A stretch of DNA of 11,198 bases from Bacteroidota bacterium (GTDB lineage: Bacteria; Bacteroidota; Ignavibacteria; SZUA-365): the NCBI GenBank assembly GCA_018224345.1, contig JAGTUW010000026.1, forward strand, positions 1 to 11,198, given 5' to 3'. Below the pieces are notes generated by a model that made no database searches, was not told the origin of the DNA, and saw nothing but the letters and a program-made list of their open reading frames with translations. Every line of letters starts with the position of its first letter. Position 1 is the stretch's first letter. Below are positions 1 to 6,321 of this stretch, piece after piece. The position numbers and the translations under genes were made by a program.

Positions 1-32
1 CCGGCCGCCGTTGATGGTGCGGTATCTCTGAT

Positions 33-1505
33 TCAGCGTCGGGTGAGTTTTCGGATGAGTGATGAGATTTCCGTTTTTTCTCCTGGCAGGAAGAATCCAC
101 TCAGCCCCAGAATGGAGGAGAACAGCAGAAGGATGAAACATTGCCAGGCAAAACGGGGCAGGAAGTCAGGCACGGGGACGAGGTACCAGATGAGTGCCGC
201 CGCTGTCAGTGCAATGGCGATACGAAGGAGGCGTCCGTATTCGTAGTGGACAGGGAAGATGCGCCGGACTGCTGCGGCATAGAACAGCGCAATAGTGAAA
301 TAGGCGGCGAAGGTGGCAAAGGCGCCGCCATGGATGCCCCAGAGCGGGATGAGCAGGAAATTGCACACGATGTTTACGACCGCACCCGTAAGTGTCGCAT
401 AGAGGATAAACATGGTTTTTTTCTGTATGTAAATGCCGGCGTTCAGAATCTGAGCGATACCCGCCCAGAGATAGCTGAACAGAATGATCGGAACGATGCT
501 GATTCCCTGCCAGTACTCCGGAGGGAGAAGGCTGCGCTCGTTCGGCAGGGGGAGGCGGACGATGTCCCCGATAAACAGTGAAATTGTCAATACAATGATT
601 GTCCCGATGAGGACAAAGTAGGTGAGGACGCGCGCCATAAGTTTTTTGGAATCATCACTGGCCGCCAACTGCAGGTAGAAGGGTTGCCATGCATAGCGAA
701 ACATGCTTACAACCAGCATCATGAAAATGCCAAGCTTGTAATTTGCGCCGTACAGTCCCACTGTCTCGAGGTCGGTGAGTTTCTGCATGATGGGTTTGTC
801 GATAATTTCAATCATCATGATGGAAATCGCGCCGGGCATGGTCGGCAGTCCGTAGGCCAGAAGGTTGCGAAGCAGGCTCCTGTCGATGCTGCGCTGTAGA
901 TGAGAATGAATTGTGGGCAGCAGCAGAAAGGTCGATGCAAGGGAAGCGATGACGCCGGAGAGGAACACGGTTGTCACCGGCCAACGGAGAATCCCGATGA
1001 AAAGGACATTGAGGCCGACGTTGAGTACGATGGAGACAAGTTTGACACTTGCGAAGAAGCGGGCTCGTCCTTCCATGCGCAGAGCTGCGAAGGGAATCGC
1101 ATTCAGTGCATCGAGGGCCACCATGGCAGCGGCCAGGGGGATGACAGCTTCGAGTCCTTCTCCGAGTTCCATGAACTGCGCCGCCGGTGCGCGCAGCCAG
1201 ACGATCAGAGCGATCAATACGAGAGCGGCGCCACCGATAAACAGCAGTGATGCGGTGAAGGCGCGGTTTCTCTGATCGATATTCTTGCCCGCCACGTGCC
1301 GCATATAGGCCGGTTCGAGTCCGAAGGTGAACACGGCGTTGAGAAACGCGACATAGGAGTAGACGACGAGAACGATACCGTATTCCGCCTGTGGCAACGT
1401 ATGCGTGTAGAACGGCATCAACAGGAAGGTGATAAAACGTCCGACGACATTGCTGATGCCGTAGAATGCGGAATCCGTCGTAAGTCTTTTCAACTGCTCT
1501 TTCAC
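33..1505 (-). CDS. Polysaccharide flippase, Wzx-like (MOP superfamily)
   Basis: Multi-pass inner-membrane protein of about 490 residues, very likely a lipid-linked oligosaccharide or O-antigen flippase that moves undecaprenyl-linked glycans to the periplasmic face. Hydrophobic segments recur along the whole chain. The N-terminal part (Lys-rich start, then SAFYGISNVVGRFITFLL) and the central LRMEGRARFFASVKL segment are typical of the polysaccharide biosynthesis/MATE-like families. The open frame extends 48 codons further upstream (to 1649), but that part is Arg/Pro/Gln-rich, non-hydrophobic and unlike the family, so I place the start at the GTG at 1505-1503; no clear ribosome site decides it. 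The stop is TGA at 35-33. It is divergent from the sugar epimerase, consistent with a surface-polysaccharide locus. The transported glycan cannot be told from sequence. Confidence 0.9.
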   Translation of the reverse strand: MKEQLKRLTTDSAFYGISNVVGRFITFLLMPFYTHTLPQAEYGIVLVVYSYVAFLNAVFTFGLEPAYMRHVAGKNIDQRNRAFTASLLFIGGAALVLIALIVWLRAPAAQFMELGEGLEAVIPLAAAMVALDALNAIPFAALRMEGRARFFASVKLVSIVLNVGLNVLFIGILRWPVTTVFLSGVIASLASTFLLLPTIHSHLQRSIDRSLLRNLLAYGLPTMPGAISIMMIEIIDKPIMQKLTDLETVGLYGANYKLGIFMMLVVSMFRYAWQPFYLQLAASDDSKKLMARVLTYFVLIGTIIVLTISLFIGDIVRLPLPNERSLLPPEYWQGISIVPIILFSYLWAGIAQILNAGIYIQKKTMFILYATLTGAVVNIVCNFLLIPLWGIHGGAFATFAAYFTIALFYAAAVRRIFPVHYEYGRLLRIAIALTAAALIWYLVPVPDFLPRFAWQCFILLLFSSILGLSGFFLPGEKTEISSLIRKLTRR

Positions 1506-1685
1506 GCACGCAAGATAGTGAAGTAGCCGATGAGTCAGAAACACTGGTCGTTGCGTATGCCTGATGTTTCTTTGTTGCGGCGGCGTCAGGAGAGGGATGG
1601 GCGATCGGGAAGAAGCACGAATTCTTTGCTGCGTGCACATTGATTTCATACATTGAAGAATGTTTCACTTTCATGGTTCACATTC
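1506..1685. other. Divergent intergenic region
   Basis: About 180 bases between the divergently transcribed flippase and epimerase starts. Promoters for both genes would be expected here. Two TTTG-containing stretches (around 1567-1574 and 1621-1629) faintly resemble the Bacteroidota -7 element, but neither has the full TAnnTTTG pattern, so no promoter is called. A longer reading frame of the flippase crosses this region but looks non-coding. Confidence 0.5.
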
Positions 1686-2615
1686 ATGAATATTCTGGTC
1701 ACCGGTGGTGCGGGCTTTATCGGTTCAAGTATCGCGGATGCGTATGTCCGGCTCGGGCATGATGTGGTGATCGTTGACAATCTTTCGACCGGGGTGCTCG
1801 ATAATGTCCCGAAGGGCGCACCATTCTATCAAATGGACATCCGCGACGAAGGTTTTGTTGATGTGCTCTATGAGCATGACATCGACATCATCAATCATCA
1901 CGCTGCCCAGATCGATGTGAGGCGATCCGTCGAGGACCCGCGTTATGACCTGTCGGTAAATGTGTTGGGTTCGCTCAACGTGATCGAGGCGGGATTGCGG
2001 AAAAATGTACGCCGGATTGTATTTGCAAGTTCAGGTGGCGCCGGCTATGGCGAGCAGGAATATTTCCCGGCTGATGAAAAACATCCGATCGCTCCATGTT
2101 CGCCCTATGGAATCACCAAGGTGACTGTCGAACGTTATCTGCATTATTACCATGTCGTGCAGGGGCTGCCTTACACTGTACTTCGCTACACCAATGTTTA
2201 CGGACCCCGACAGAATCCCCACGGTGAGGCGGGAGTCGTGGCGATATTCGCAGACAAGCTGCTCGGCGGGGCGCAGCCGATCATCAACGGAGACGGTTTG
2301 CAGACGCGCGATTATGTGTATATCGATGACGTTGTGCGGGCGAACGAATTGGTGCTGGATATGGAGGGAAGTGATGTTTTCAATGTAAGCACCAATACCG
2401 AAACCGATGTGAACGTGATTTTCCGTATTCTCAACGAGGCACTCGGATCACCTGCCGAGGAAAAGCATGGTGAGGCAAAGGCCGGAGAGCAGCAACGTAG
2501 TGTCTGTGCCTACGAGAAAATACAGGATCGATTCGGATGGAAACCTGCCATGTCGATTGAAGAGGGCTTGCGGCGTACACTGACCTGGTTTCAGGATCGC
2601 ATGGATGAGGACTGA
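1686..2615 (+). CDS. NAD-dependent sugar-nucleotide epimerase (GalE-like, extended SDR)
   Basis: A 309-residue cytoplasmic enzyme of the extended short-chain dehydrogenase/reductase family, most like UDP-glucose 4-epimerases and related UDP-hexose epimerases. The N-terminal Rossmann motif GGAGFIGS is at residues 7-14 and is followed by the NAD-ribose-binding Asp in VDNLSTG (30-36). The catalytic Ser lies in FASSGG (114-119) and the YxxxK pair in PYGITK is Tyr141/Lys145. The substrate-side motif NVYGPRQNPHG (170-180) and the RDYVYIDDVVRA segment (208-219) are also intact. The ATG at 1686 puts the Rossmann fold right at the N-terminus; an upstream TTG at 1653 would add 11 residues with no family match. 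No strong ribosome site is seen. With the divergent flippase it suggests nucleotide-sugar supply for surface glycans. The exact substrate (glucose, GlcNAc or uronic form) is undecided. Confidence 0.93.
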   Translation: MNILVTGGAGFIGSSIADAYVRLGHDVVIVDNLSTGVLDNVPKGAPFYQMDIRDEGFVDVLYEHDIDIINHHAAQIDVRRSVEDPRYDLSVNVLGSLNVIEAGLRKNVRRIVFASSGGAGYGEQEYFPADEKHPIAPCSPYGITKVTVERYLHYYHVVQGLPYTVLRYTNVYGPRQNPHGEAGVVAIFADKLLGGAQPIINGDGLQTRDYVYIDDVVRANELVLDMEGSDVFNVSTNTETDVNVIFRILNEALGSPAEEKHGEAKAGEQQRSVCAYEKIQDRFGWKPAMSIEEGLRRTLTWFQDRMDED

Positions 2616-2698
2616 CTGTACCGCAGCATTCTGCAGGATGTATGATCCATGCCGCAGATGGCATCCTCCCCGGGCACTCTGTGAAACATGCGCACTTC

Positions 2699-2717
2699 AT
2701 GTGAATCATATTCACGT
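2699..2717. repeat. Short inverted repeat (possible operator or hairpin)
   Basis: GTGAAT (2701-2706) and ATTCAC (2710-2715) are exact inverted repeats around CAT. The arms extend to 8 bases if one T-G pair is allowed. No T-run follows, so a rho-independent terminator is unlikely; an operator or RNA hairpin is possible. Confidence 0.4.
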
Positions 2718-2740
2718 CTGACCCTCGTGTTGCCGGTCAG
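2718..2740. repeat. Short inverted repeat, possible weak terminator
   Basis: CTGACC (2718-2723) and GGTCAG (2735-2740) are exact inverted repeats with an 11-base loop, directly next to the preceding palindrome and about 100 bases after the epimerase stop. No T-tract follows. Confidence 0.3.
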
Positions 2741-2776
2741 AATGTCCATTCGCAAGTGATAATTGGCTGTTCGGTT

Positions 2777-2804
2777 TTGGCATGATTTGTGAGCGTCTTA
2801 GTAC
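2777..2804 (+). promoter_or_regulatory. Candidate promoter for the motor operon (weak)
   Basis: TTGGCA (2777-2782) matches 5 of 6 bases of a sigma70 -35 box. It is followed after 16 bases by TAGTAC (2799-2804), which matches only 3 of 6 bases of a -10 box. It lies about 45 bases before the first possible start of the GldL-like gene. Chance is a real alternative. Confidence 0.2.
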
Positions 2805-2846
2805 GACTGATTTCTCCGAACCTACCACATCCAACAACATTATCCA

Positions 2847-3614
2847 TTGCTTAGTACGGCAGAAACGATCAGAGATCTGGAAGTATTTGAAGGGCGGCGT
2901 CTTTTGCGTGATTTTTACCATGAGCGCCGGGTCAAGAATGCATTTGAAATGAGGACGCTGCTCGAGTGCTGGAAGTTATGTCGTCGTGGTACCGAAGTTC
3001 ATTTCAACGATGGTCGCCGTGTACAACTGGAGACGAATCTCGGTGTTCGGCACGGGACGCGCGTATTCCTTGAGGAGATCGTCAGCCGGCAGCATTACAA
3101 TCTGATTCAGGGTCTTGTCTATCTCGGTGCAATGCTGTTATTGTTGGGGGTCGCGCTGTATCTTCTGGGTTTCTCCGTTTGGATCCCGATGGCCGGGTTC
3201 CTTCTTGAAGCACTGCTGCTTCTGATGCTGGCCATGGTGACCGCGTATACCCCTCCTGACGATTTGACCACGGGTGGGGGCGCTCTCGGGCTCTCCGACA
3301 ATCTTCTGACCTCGATCAACGGGTCCATCCACGAGATGACCAATGCAGTATCGGATCTTTTTCGCCTGATATCTCAAACCGATATCCGGCAGGATGTTCT
3401 GCTGACCCGGTTGACGGATAATATCGGTAAAATGAATGCGGAGAATGCGCGCAGGTTCGGTGAACGTGTAGACCAGACCAACATGCTGCTCCGTGAAATC
3501 AATGAGAACGCACGCACCCAGCTTCACGCTATGTTGGAGCAGCAGGAGCAGACGCTCGAGAACACACGTCGATTGCTGACGATGCTCGAAAAGTCAGAAG
3601 GAGAGTCGTCATGA
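2847..3614 (+). CDS. GldL/PorL-like motor stator protein, copy 1
   Basis: Inner-membrane protein of 255 residues, similar in plan to GldL, the stator ring of the GldLM proton-driven motor of type IX secretion. An 80-residue charged N-terminal part precedes two membrane helices at about 85-107 and 111-134. The second carries an intramembrane Glu (Glu121, in FLLEALLLLMLA) and ends in TAYTPPDD. This resembles the TEAL...FEPP hallmark of GldL helix 2 (from memory of the family), whose Glu is needed for ion-driven rotation. The rest (about 150-250) is a coiled coil rich in Gln, Glu and Arg, expected to be cytoplasmic. The start is uncertain: TTG at 2847 has no ribosome site, TTG at 2904 has GAAGGG nine bases upstream, and the first ATG is 2949; an in-frame stop at 2808 limits the choice. 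Canonical GldL lacks the N-terminal extension. Assignment rests on motif, length (GldL about 215, PorL about 310) and the paired GldM-like gene. Confidence 0.75.
   Translation: MLSTAETIRDLEVFEGRRLLRDFYHERRVKNAFEMRTLLECWKLCRRGTEVHFNDGRRVQLETNLGVRHGTRVFLEEIVSRQHYNLIQGLVYLGAMLLLLGVALYLLGFSVWIPMAGFLLEALLLLMLAMVTAYTPPDDLTTGGGALGLSDNLLTSINGSIHEMTNAVSDLFRLISQTDIRQDVLLTRLTDNIGKMNAENARRFGERVDQTNMLLREINENARTQLHAMLEQQEQTLENTRRLLTMLEKSEGESS
3598..3603 (+). promoter_or_regulatory. Strong ribosome-binding site before a 29-codon ORF
   Basis: AAGGAG seven bases before the ATG at 3611, which overlaps the stop of the GldL-like gene as ATGA. It is one of the better ribosome sites in the window, yet the frame it opens closes after 29 codons. 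Confidence 0.6.
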
Positions 3615-3700
3615 CCGAAGCGAAGGACGTATTGATTACATGCCTCTGCCGGAGACCGCTTGTTTGCGGCCACGGATGCAGAAGGTCGGTGGAGATCTGA
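3611..3700 (+). CDS. 29-residue small ORF between GldL- and GldM-like genes
   Basis: A 29-codon frame (ATG 3611, TGA 3698-3700) that overlaps the upstream stop as ATGA and has AAGGAG seven bases ahead. The predicted peptide has four Cys (positions 11, 13, 19, 23) and several Arg. It is in the same frame as the GldM-like gene that starts at GTG 3704, so one TGA separates them. Three readings are possible: a translated leader peptide that couples translation of the motor pair, a genuine micro-protein, or a former N-terminal extension of the GldM-like protein cut off by a stop. The extension has no membrane or family features, and the GTG start with its own GGAG gives a normal GldM-like N-terminus, so I favour a coupling leader. 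Confidence 0.4.
   Translation: MTEAKDVLITCLCRRPLVCGHGCRRSVEI
3691..3694 (+). promoter_or_regulatory. Ribosome-binding site deciding the GTG start at 3704
   Basis: GGAG nine bases before the GTG at 3704. An in-frame TGA at 3698-3700 rules out any nearer upstream start, so this site supports GTG 3704 as the N-terminus of the GldM-like protein. Confidence 0.55.
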
Positions 3701-3703
3701 CGT

Positions 3704-5206
3704 GTGGCACGACGGCGCGTTGATATTTTTTTCATCCTGTATCTCACGGCGATCGTCGCTTTTGTCGTGGTATCCAGGGAGCGCGATCAATTAGACGAGG
3801 AAATGCAGCAGACTCACGAACATATCGTACGTACGTTTCTTCCGACCATCCCATTACGATTCGAACGGGATACATTGCGTTTTTTCGTCGATGCAGACAT
3901 AAGTGGTGTCATCCTCGGCGCTCCACCGTTTTTCAGGAGCAAAATTTTTGTAGAGGATATCACCTATGACGATCATATCTCCATGACTGTGCACAGCGTG
4001 TTTTATAACGACACGCTCACTTCTTCGTCGATCGTGAAGATGGGAACGCGCACCGGCATCGGAAGCATGGCTGATCGTACGGTCTATTTCCCTCTTGCAG
4101 TGCAGTTCCCTCGTACCGGGACGTACCGCATCAACCTCGAAGCTGCTGCCCGTCGCGTGCACGAAGTGGAGGAAGGTGTTTTTTCCTATCATGGATTTCG
4201 CTTTGACACCACGCTTGTTTCGCCTGATCTTATCGACGCTGTCGAGCGTGCACGTGCATCACTGACCGTGGTCGTCGAAGATACTTCCGTCGCAGTGTCG
4301 AAAAATATGCGGGACCTGCACCTGGAAGCTGCGCGTTCAGCGATTAATTCTTCGGTTGGGTTCGAAGCACGAAATACCATCACCGTCAATCTTGCTTCGA
4401 ATCTGCCCCGGGTTTCCATCGTTCGCGGGGGAGGATCGCTTCATGAGCTGGACCGGGGCGACGGAAACGTTGTGTATCAATGGAGCGGAATTGTTTCTTC
4501 CGTGCCCGATACGGTTGAAATCGAAGCAAGGGTCTTCCGTGACGCAGGTGGAAAGGATATCGCACGCACGCGTTTTGCTGTTCACGGCGTGCAGCCGTTC
4601 CTGCATTCGACGCCACCCACCGTGTTGTATTCCGGAGAGTCGATTGATTTCGACCTGCAGGTCGACGGTCTTGATGAACAGTCTCAGTACCTCTGGCGTC
4701 TCTTTGAACGTCCACCGAATGGTGAGTTGTTGATGAAGACAGAGGGACGCGGGTCACGGGTCAGTTATCGCATCCCGAACTCGTATGCAGAAAAGTGGCT
4801 TGTCATCAACGCGACATACAGTGACCGGAGTTTCCGTGTTCTTTCCCCCCGGTCGTACGCATTGAGTGATTCCCGATTCTCCTTTCCCGTGAAACAACCT
4901 CCGACACGCATCGACCTGCAGTTCCCGGCCGATCCCGGGGTTTCATCAGTGTTCCGCTTCAAAGCATCGCGATACCACGATCCTCGTTTTCGTGGAGAGC
5001 AGCCGATTGCACGCCTGGCGGAAGTTGACGTGCGTGTGTTTGACGAGAGTGACAACCTGCTTCCCACCGAGGTCTGGATGGTGCGAAGAGGAGAGTTCGA
5101 ATTTGAACTTGCCAGACGCGCGGCGCTCAGTAAGACGCGGCTACGAATCCGTATCGAGATTTCCGCAGCCGGGAGTACAGTGCACCGCCACATTCAATTG
5201 AACTGA
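3704..5206 (+). CDS. GldM/PorM-like motor shaft protein, copy 1
   Basis: A 500-residue protein with one N-terminal membrane helix (about 8-23) and a long periplasmic part, the plan and length of GldM/PorM (about 515), whose dimer forms the rotor shaft of the type IX motor. The N-terminus has Arg5 eight residues before Tyr13 (R-VDIFFIL-YL). From memory, canonical GldM has the same Arg-x7-Tyr-Leu spacing, with the Arg pairing to the GldL Glu. A charged helix (24-45) follows, then beta-rich segments that can be read as several domains (about 46-170, 222-295, 300-390, 395-500) joined by a helical stretch (175-215). Residues 323-388 align by eye with 349-409 of the second GldM-like protein. The GTG start follows GGAG and an in-frame TGA. 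It sits 89 bases after the GldL-like gene. Overall similarity to canonical GldM is low, so the name rests on architecture, spacing and context. Confidence 0.72.
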   Translation: MARRRVDIFFILYLTAIVAFVVVSRERDQLDEEMQQTHEHIVRTFLPTIPLRFERDTLRFFVDADISGVILGAPPFFRSKIFVEDITYDDHISMTVHSVFYNDTLTSSSIVKMGTRTGIGSMADRTVYFPLAVQFPRTGTYRINLEAAARRVHEVEEGVFSYHGFRFDTTLVSPDLIDAVERARASLTVVVEDTSVAVSKNMRDLHLEAARSAINSSVGFEARNTITVNLASNLPRVSIVRGGGSLHELDRGDGNVVYQWSGIVSSVPDTVEIEARVFRDAGGKDIARTRFAVHGVQPFLHSTPPTVLYSGESIDFDLQVDGLDEQSQYLWRLFERPPNGELLMKTEGRGSRVSYRIPNSYAEKWLVINATYSDRSFRVLSPRSYALSDSRFSFPVKQPPTRIDLQFPADPGVSSVFRFKASRYHDPRFRGEQPIARLAEVDVRVFDESDNLLPTEVWMVRRGEFEFELARRAALSKTRLRIRIEISAAGSTVHRHIQLN

Positions 5207-5222
5207 TTTGAGGAAAAGAAAG

Positions 5223-5432
5223 ATGTACTCCGGATTTGACTTGAATATGAAGTTTGTGCGAGATTGCAATGATGGTGAACATACACCCTCATGCAACTCG
5301 TCTCATAGCCCGCCGACATATGCGGCAAGCTCCCGGGCATCACATGCAACGACGCTACAACACGATTACACAAATAATCAAATTAACAGTGTCCCGCTCC
5401 CGGCGGTGACAGCTCATCCTATGTCTTGTTAG
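5223..5432 (+). CDS. Doubtful 69-residue small ORF
   Basis: ATG at 5223 is preceded by GAGGAAAAG, and the TAG stop (5430-5432) overlaps the AGGAGG of the next gene, an arrangement that could couple translation. Against it: the peptide is rich in Ser, Thr, Asn and His with three Cys, no membrane helix, no signal peptide and no recognisable motif, and an open frame this short can occur by chance. More likely it is a leader or promoter region. Confidence 0.2.
   Translation: MYSGFDLNMKFVRDCNDGEHTPSCNSSHSPPTYAASSRASHATTLQHDYTNNQINSVPLPAVTAHPMSC
5390..5411 (+). promoter_or_regulatory. Imperfect hairpin in the leader of the second GldL-like gene
   Basis: TGTCCCGC (5390-5397) can pair with GCGG-T-GACA (5403-5411) with one bulged T and a five-base loop. 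It lies 19 bases before AGGAGG (5431-5436). No T-run follows, so it is better read as a 5' leader structure than a terminator. Function unknown. Confidence 0.3.
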
Positions 5433-5436
5433 GAGG
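5431..5436 (+). promoter_or_regulatory. Consensus ribosome-binding site of the second GldL-like gene
   Basis: AGGAGG nine bases before the ATG at 5446. It fixes the start at the N-terminus of a signal peptide. Confidence 0.7.
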
Positions 5437-5445
5437 ATTTTCCTT

Positions 5446-6273
5446 ATGAAGAGTAGTGGATTCATTCGCCACCTGTTGCTCGGTACTCTGCTGATCGCTC
5501 TTGTTACCGCTATAGCGGCCCCCGCCGCTCATGCGCAGCACGGCGATGAGATGACGCTCGAGCAGATGAAAATGAAGCTCCGTGATGAAGGGCGCAATAT
5601 CAGTCAGCTCACTCACGCCGAGCTCGACATGATCAAGGCCACCGAGGGGAACATGTTCACCAATCTGTTCAACACCGAGTACGTCATGAAGGTCGGTACA
5701 TCAACCTTTGTCATGTACATGCCGACGCTGACCATTCTGATATCGGTTGCATTCATTGTTGTGCTCGGTTTCTTCACCCCTGTCGGGTTGTTTCTTTTCC
5801 GCGGCGGCCTCCATGCCGTAGCAGGTGGTTTTCTTTCCATCACCGGGTTATCGAAGAACTTTGGTGAAAATCTGCAGAAACATCCCAAAAAGTATCTCAA
5901 GGAAGAGAAGAGCGTTCGCGCCGCATTTGCAAAATACATGCACAACGACTTCATTCCCGAATACAAGAACAACGTTACCGCCATTGCCTTCATGGGCACG
6001 GCATTCCTGATTTTCAGCATTGGTATTCGCGGTGTGAAGTTCATGACCGCACATGAGCCGACCGTCATCATTGCCGCTATTCTCATTGAGATCACGGTTC
6101 TTATGCTTCTGGGTCTGACGACGTGGTACGAGAAAGAGATTCCGGAAGAAGAGGGTGGTGGCGCAGGCATCCCCGGTAAGCAGCTTTCCCTGGCCGACGT
6201 CGAACGGCGTCTCGATGCGCTCAAAAATGAGCTTGAAGCCTCTGTCCGGACCGACACCGGGCTCCGTCAGTAA
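5446..6273 (+). CDS. GldL/PorL-like motor stator protein, copy 2, with signal peptide and third helix
   Basis: A 275-residue inner-membrane protein. It begins with a Sec signal peptide (residues 1-30, likely cut after AHA before Gln31), then a charged periplasmic stretch (31-90). Helix 1 is at 93-118, a basic loop (119-176) is predicted to be cytoplasmic, and a helix pair lies at 177-199 and 205-227. The last pair is the GldL-like part: helix 3 carries an intramembrane Glu215 (AAILIEITVLML) and ends in TTWYEKEIPEEE, while Arg195 and Lys198 lie at the end of helix 2. A Gly-rich linker (237-244) leads to a C-terminal coiled coil (247-266) expected in the cytoplasm. The topology fits the positive-inside rule. 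Canonical GldL has only two helices and no signal peptide, so this is a divergent form. The GldM-like partner starts 48 bases downstream. Assignment as GldL-like is by motif, topology and context. Confidence 0.7.
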   Translation: MKSSGFIRHLLLGTLLIALVTAIAAPAAHAQHGDEMTLEQMKMKLRDEGRNISQLTHAELDMIKATEGNMFTNLFNTEYVMKVGTSTFVMYMPTLTILISVAFIVVLGFFTPVGLFLFRGGLHAVAGGFLSITGLSKNFGENLQKHPKKYLKEEKSVRAAFAKYMHNDFIPEYKNNVTAIAFMGTAFLIFSIGIRGVKFMTAHEPTVIIAAILIEITVLMLLGLTTWYEKEIPEEEGGGAGIPGKQLSLADVERRLDALKNELEASVRTDTGLRQ

Positions 6274-6321
6274 GTAGCCCGTGGATGTACGCCAATCAGT
6301 AAGGAAATAGGAGTAAGCACA

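Larger units (their letters stand above)
2616..2846. other. Intergenic region between glycan genes and motor cluster
   Basis: 231 bases without a convincing gene. It holds two small inverted repeats (2699-2717 and 2718-2740), a weak sigma70-like promoter candidate (2777-2804) and a 9-base direct repeat CTTAGTACG (2797-2805 and 2850-2858). A 27-codon frame from the ATG at 2638 has no ribosome site and was not called. The region probably ends the epimerase transcript and starts that of the motor genes; that is inference. Confidence 0.5.
5207..5445. other. Gap between the two motor pairs
   Basis: 239 bases. It holds an open frame of 69 codons (5223-5432) of doubtful coding status, an AT-rich stretch (about 5360-5390) that could hold a promoter, and an imperfect hairpin (5390-5411) just before the ribosome site of the next gene. 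It is the only large gap inside the cluster and may let pair 2 be transcribed separately. Confidence 0.5.

Noticed and set aside
1506..1649. 48-codon N-terminal extension of the flippase
   Set aside because: Arg/Pro/Gln-rich sequence unlike the family; the typical flippase N-terminus begins at the GTG at 1505.
808..1674. 288-residue minus-strand frame overlapping the flippase in another frame
   Set aside because: Arg/His/Cys-rich, no hydrophobic segments, and the other frame is a clear multi-pass flippase.
2638..2721. 27-residue ORF after the epimerase
   Set aside because: No ribosome site and it runs through the inverted repeats; likely chance.
3825..3834. Palindrome CGTACGTACG
   Set aside because: Lies inside the GldM-like coding sequence and is explained by Val-Arg-Thr codons; no repeated copies seen.
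2847..5206. Motor pair read as ZorAB, ExbBD or MotAB
   Set aside because: The Glu-containing second helix ending in a Pro-Pro turn, the long beta-rich periplasmic shaft and the absence of an OmpA-like peptidoglycan-binding domain fit GldL/GldM better.
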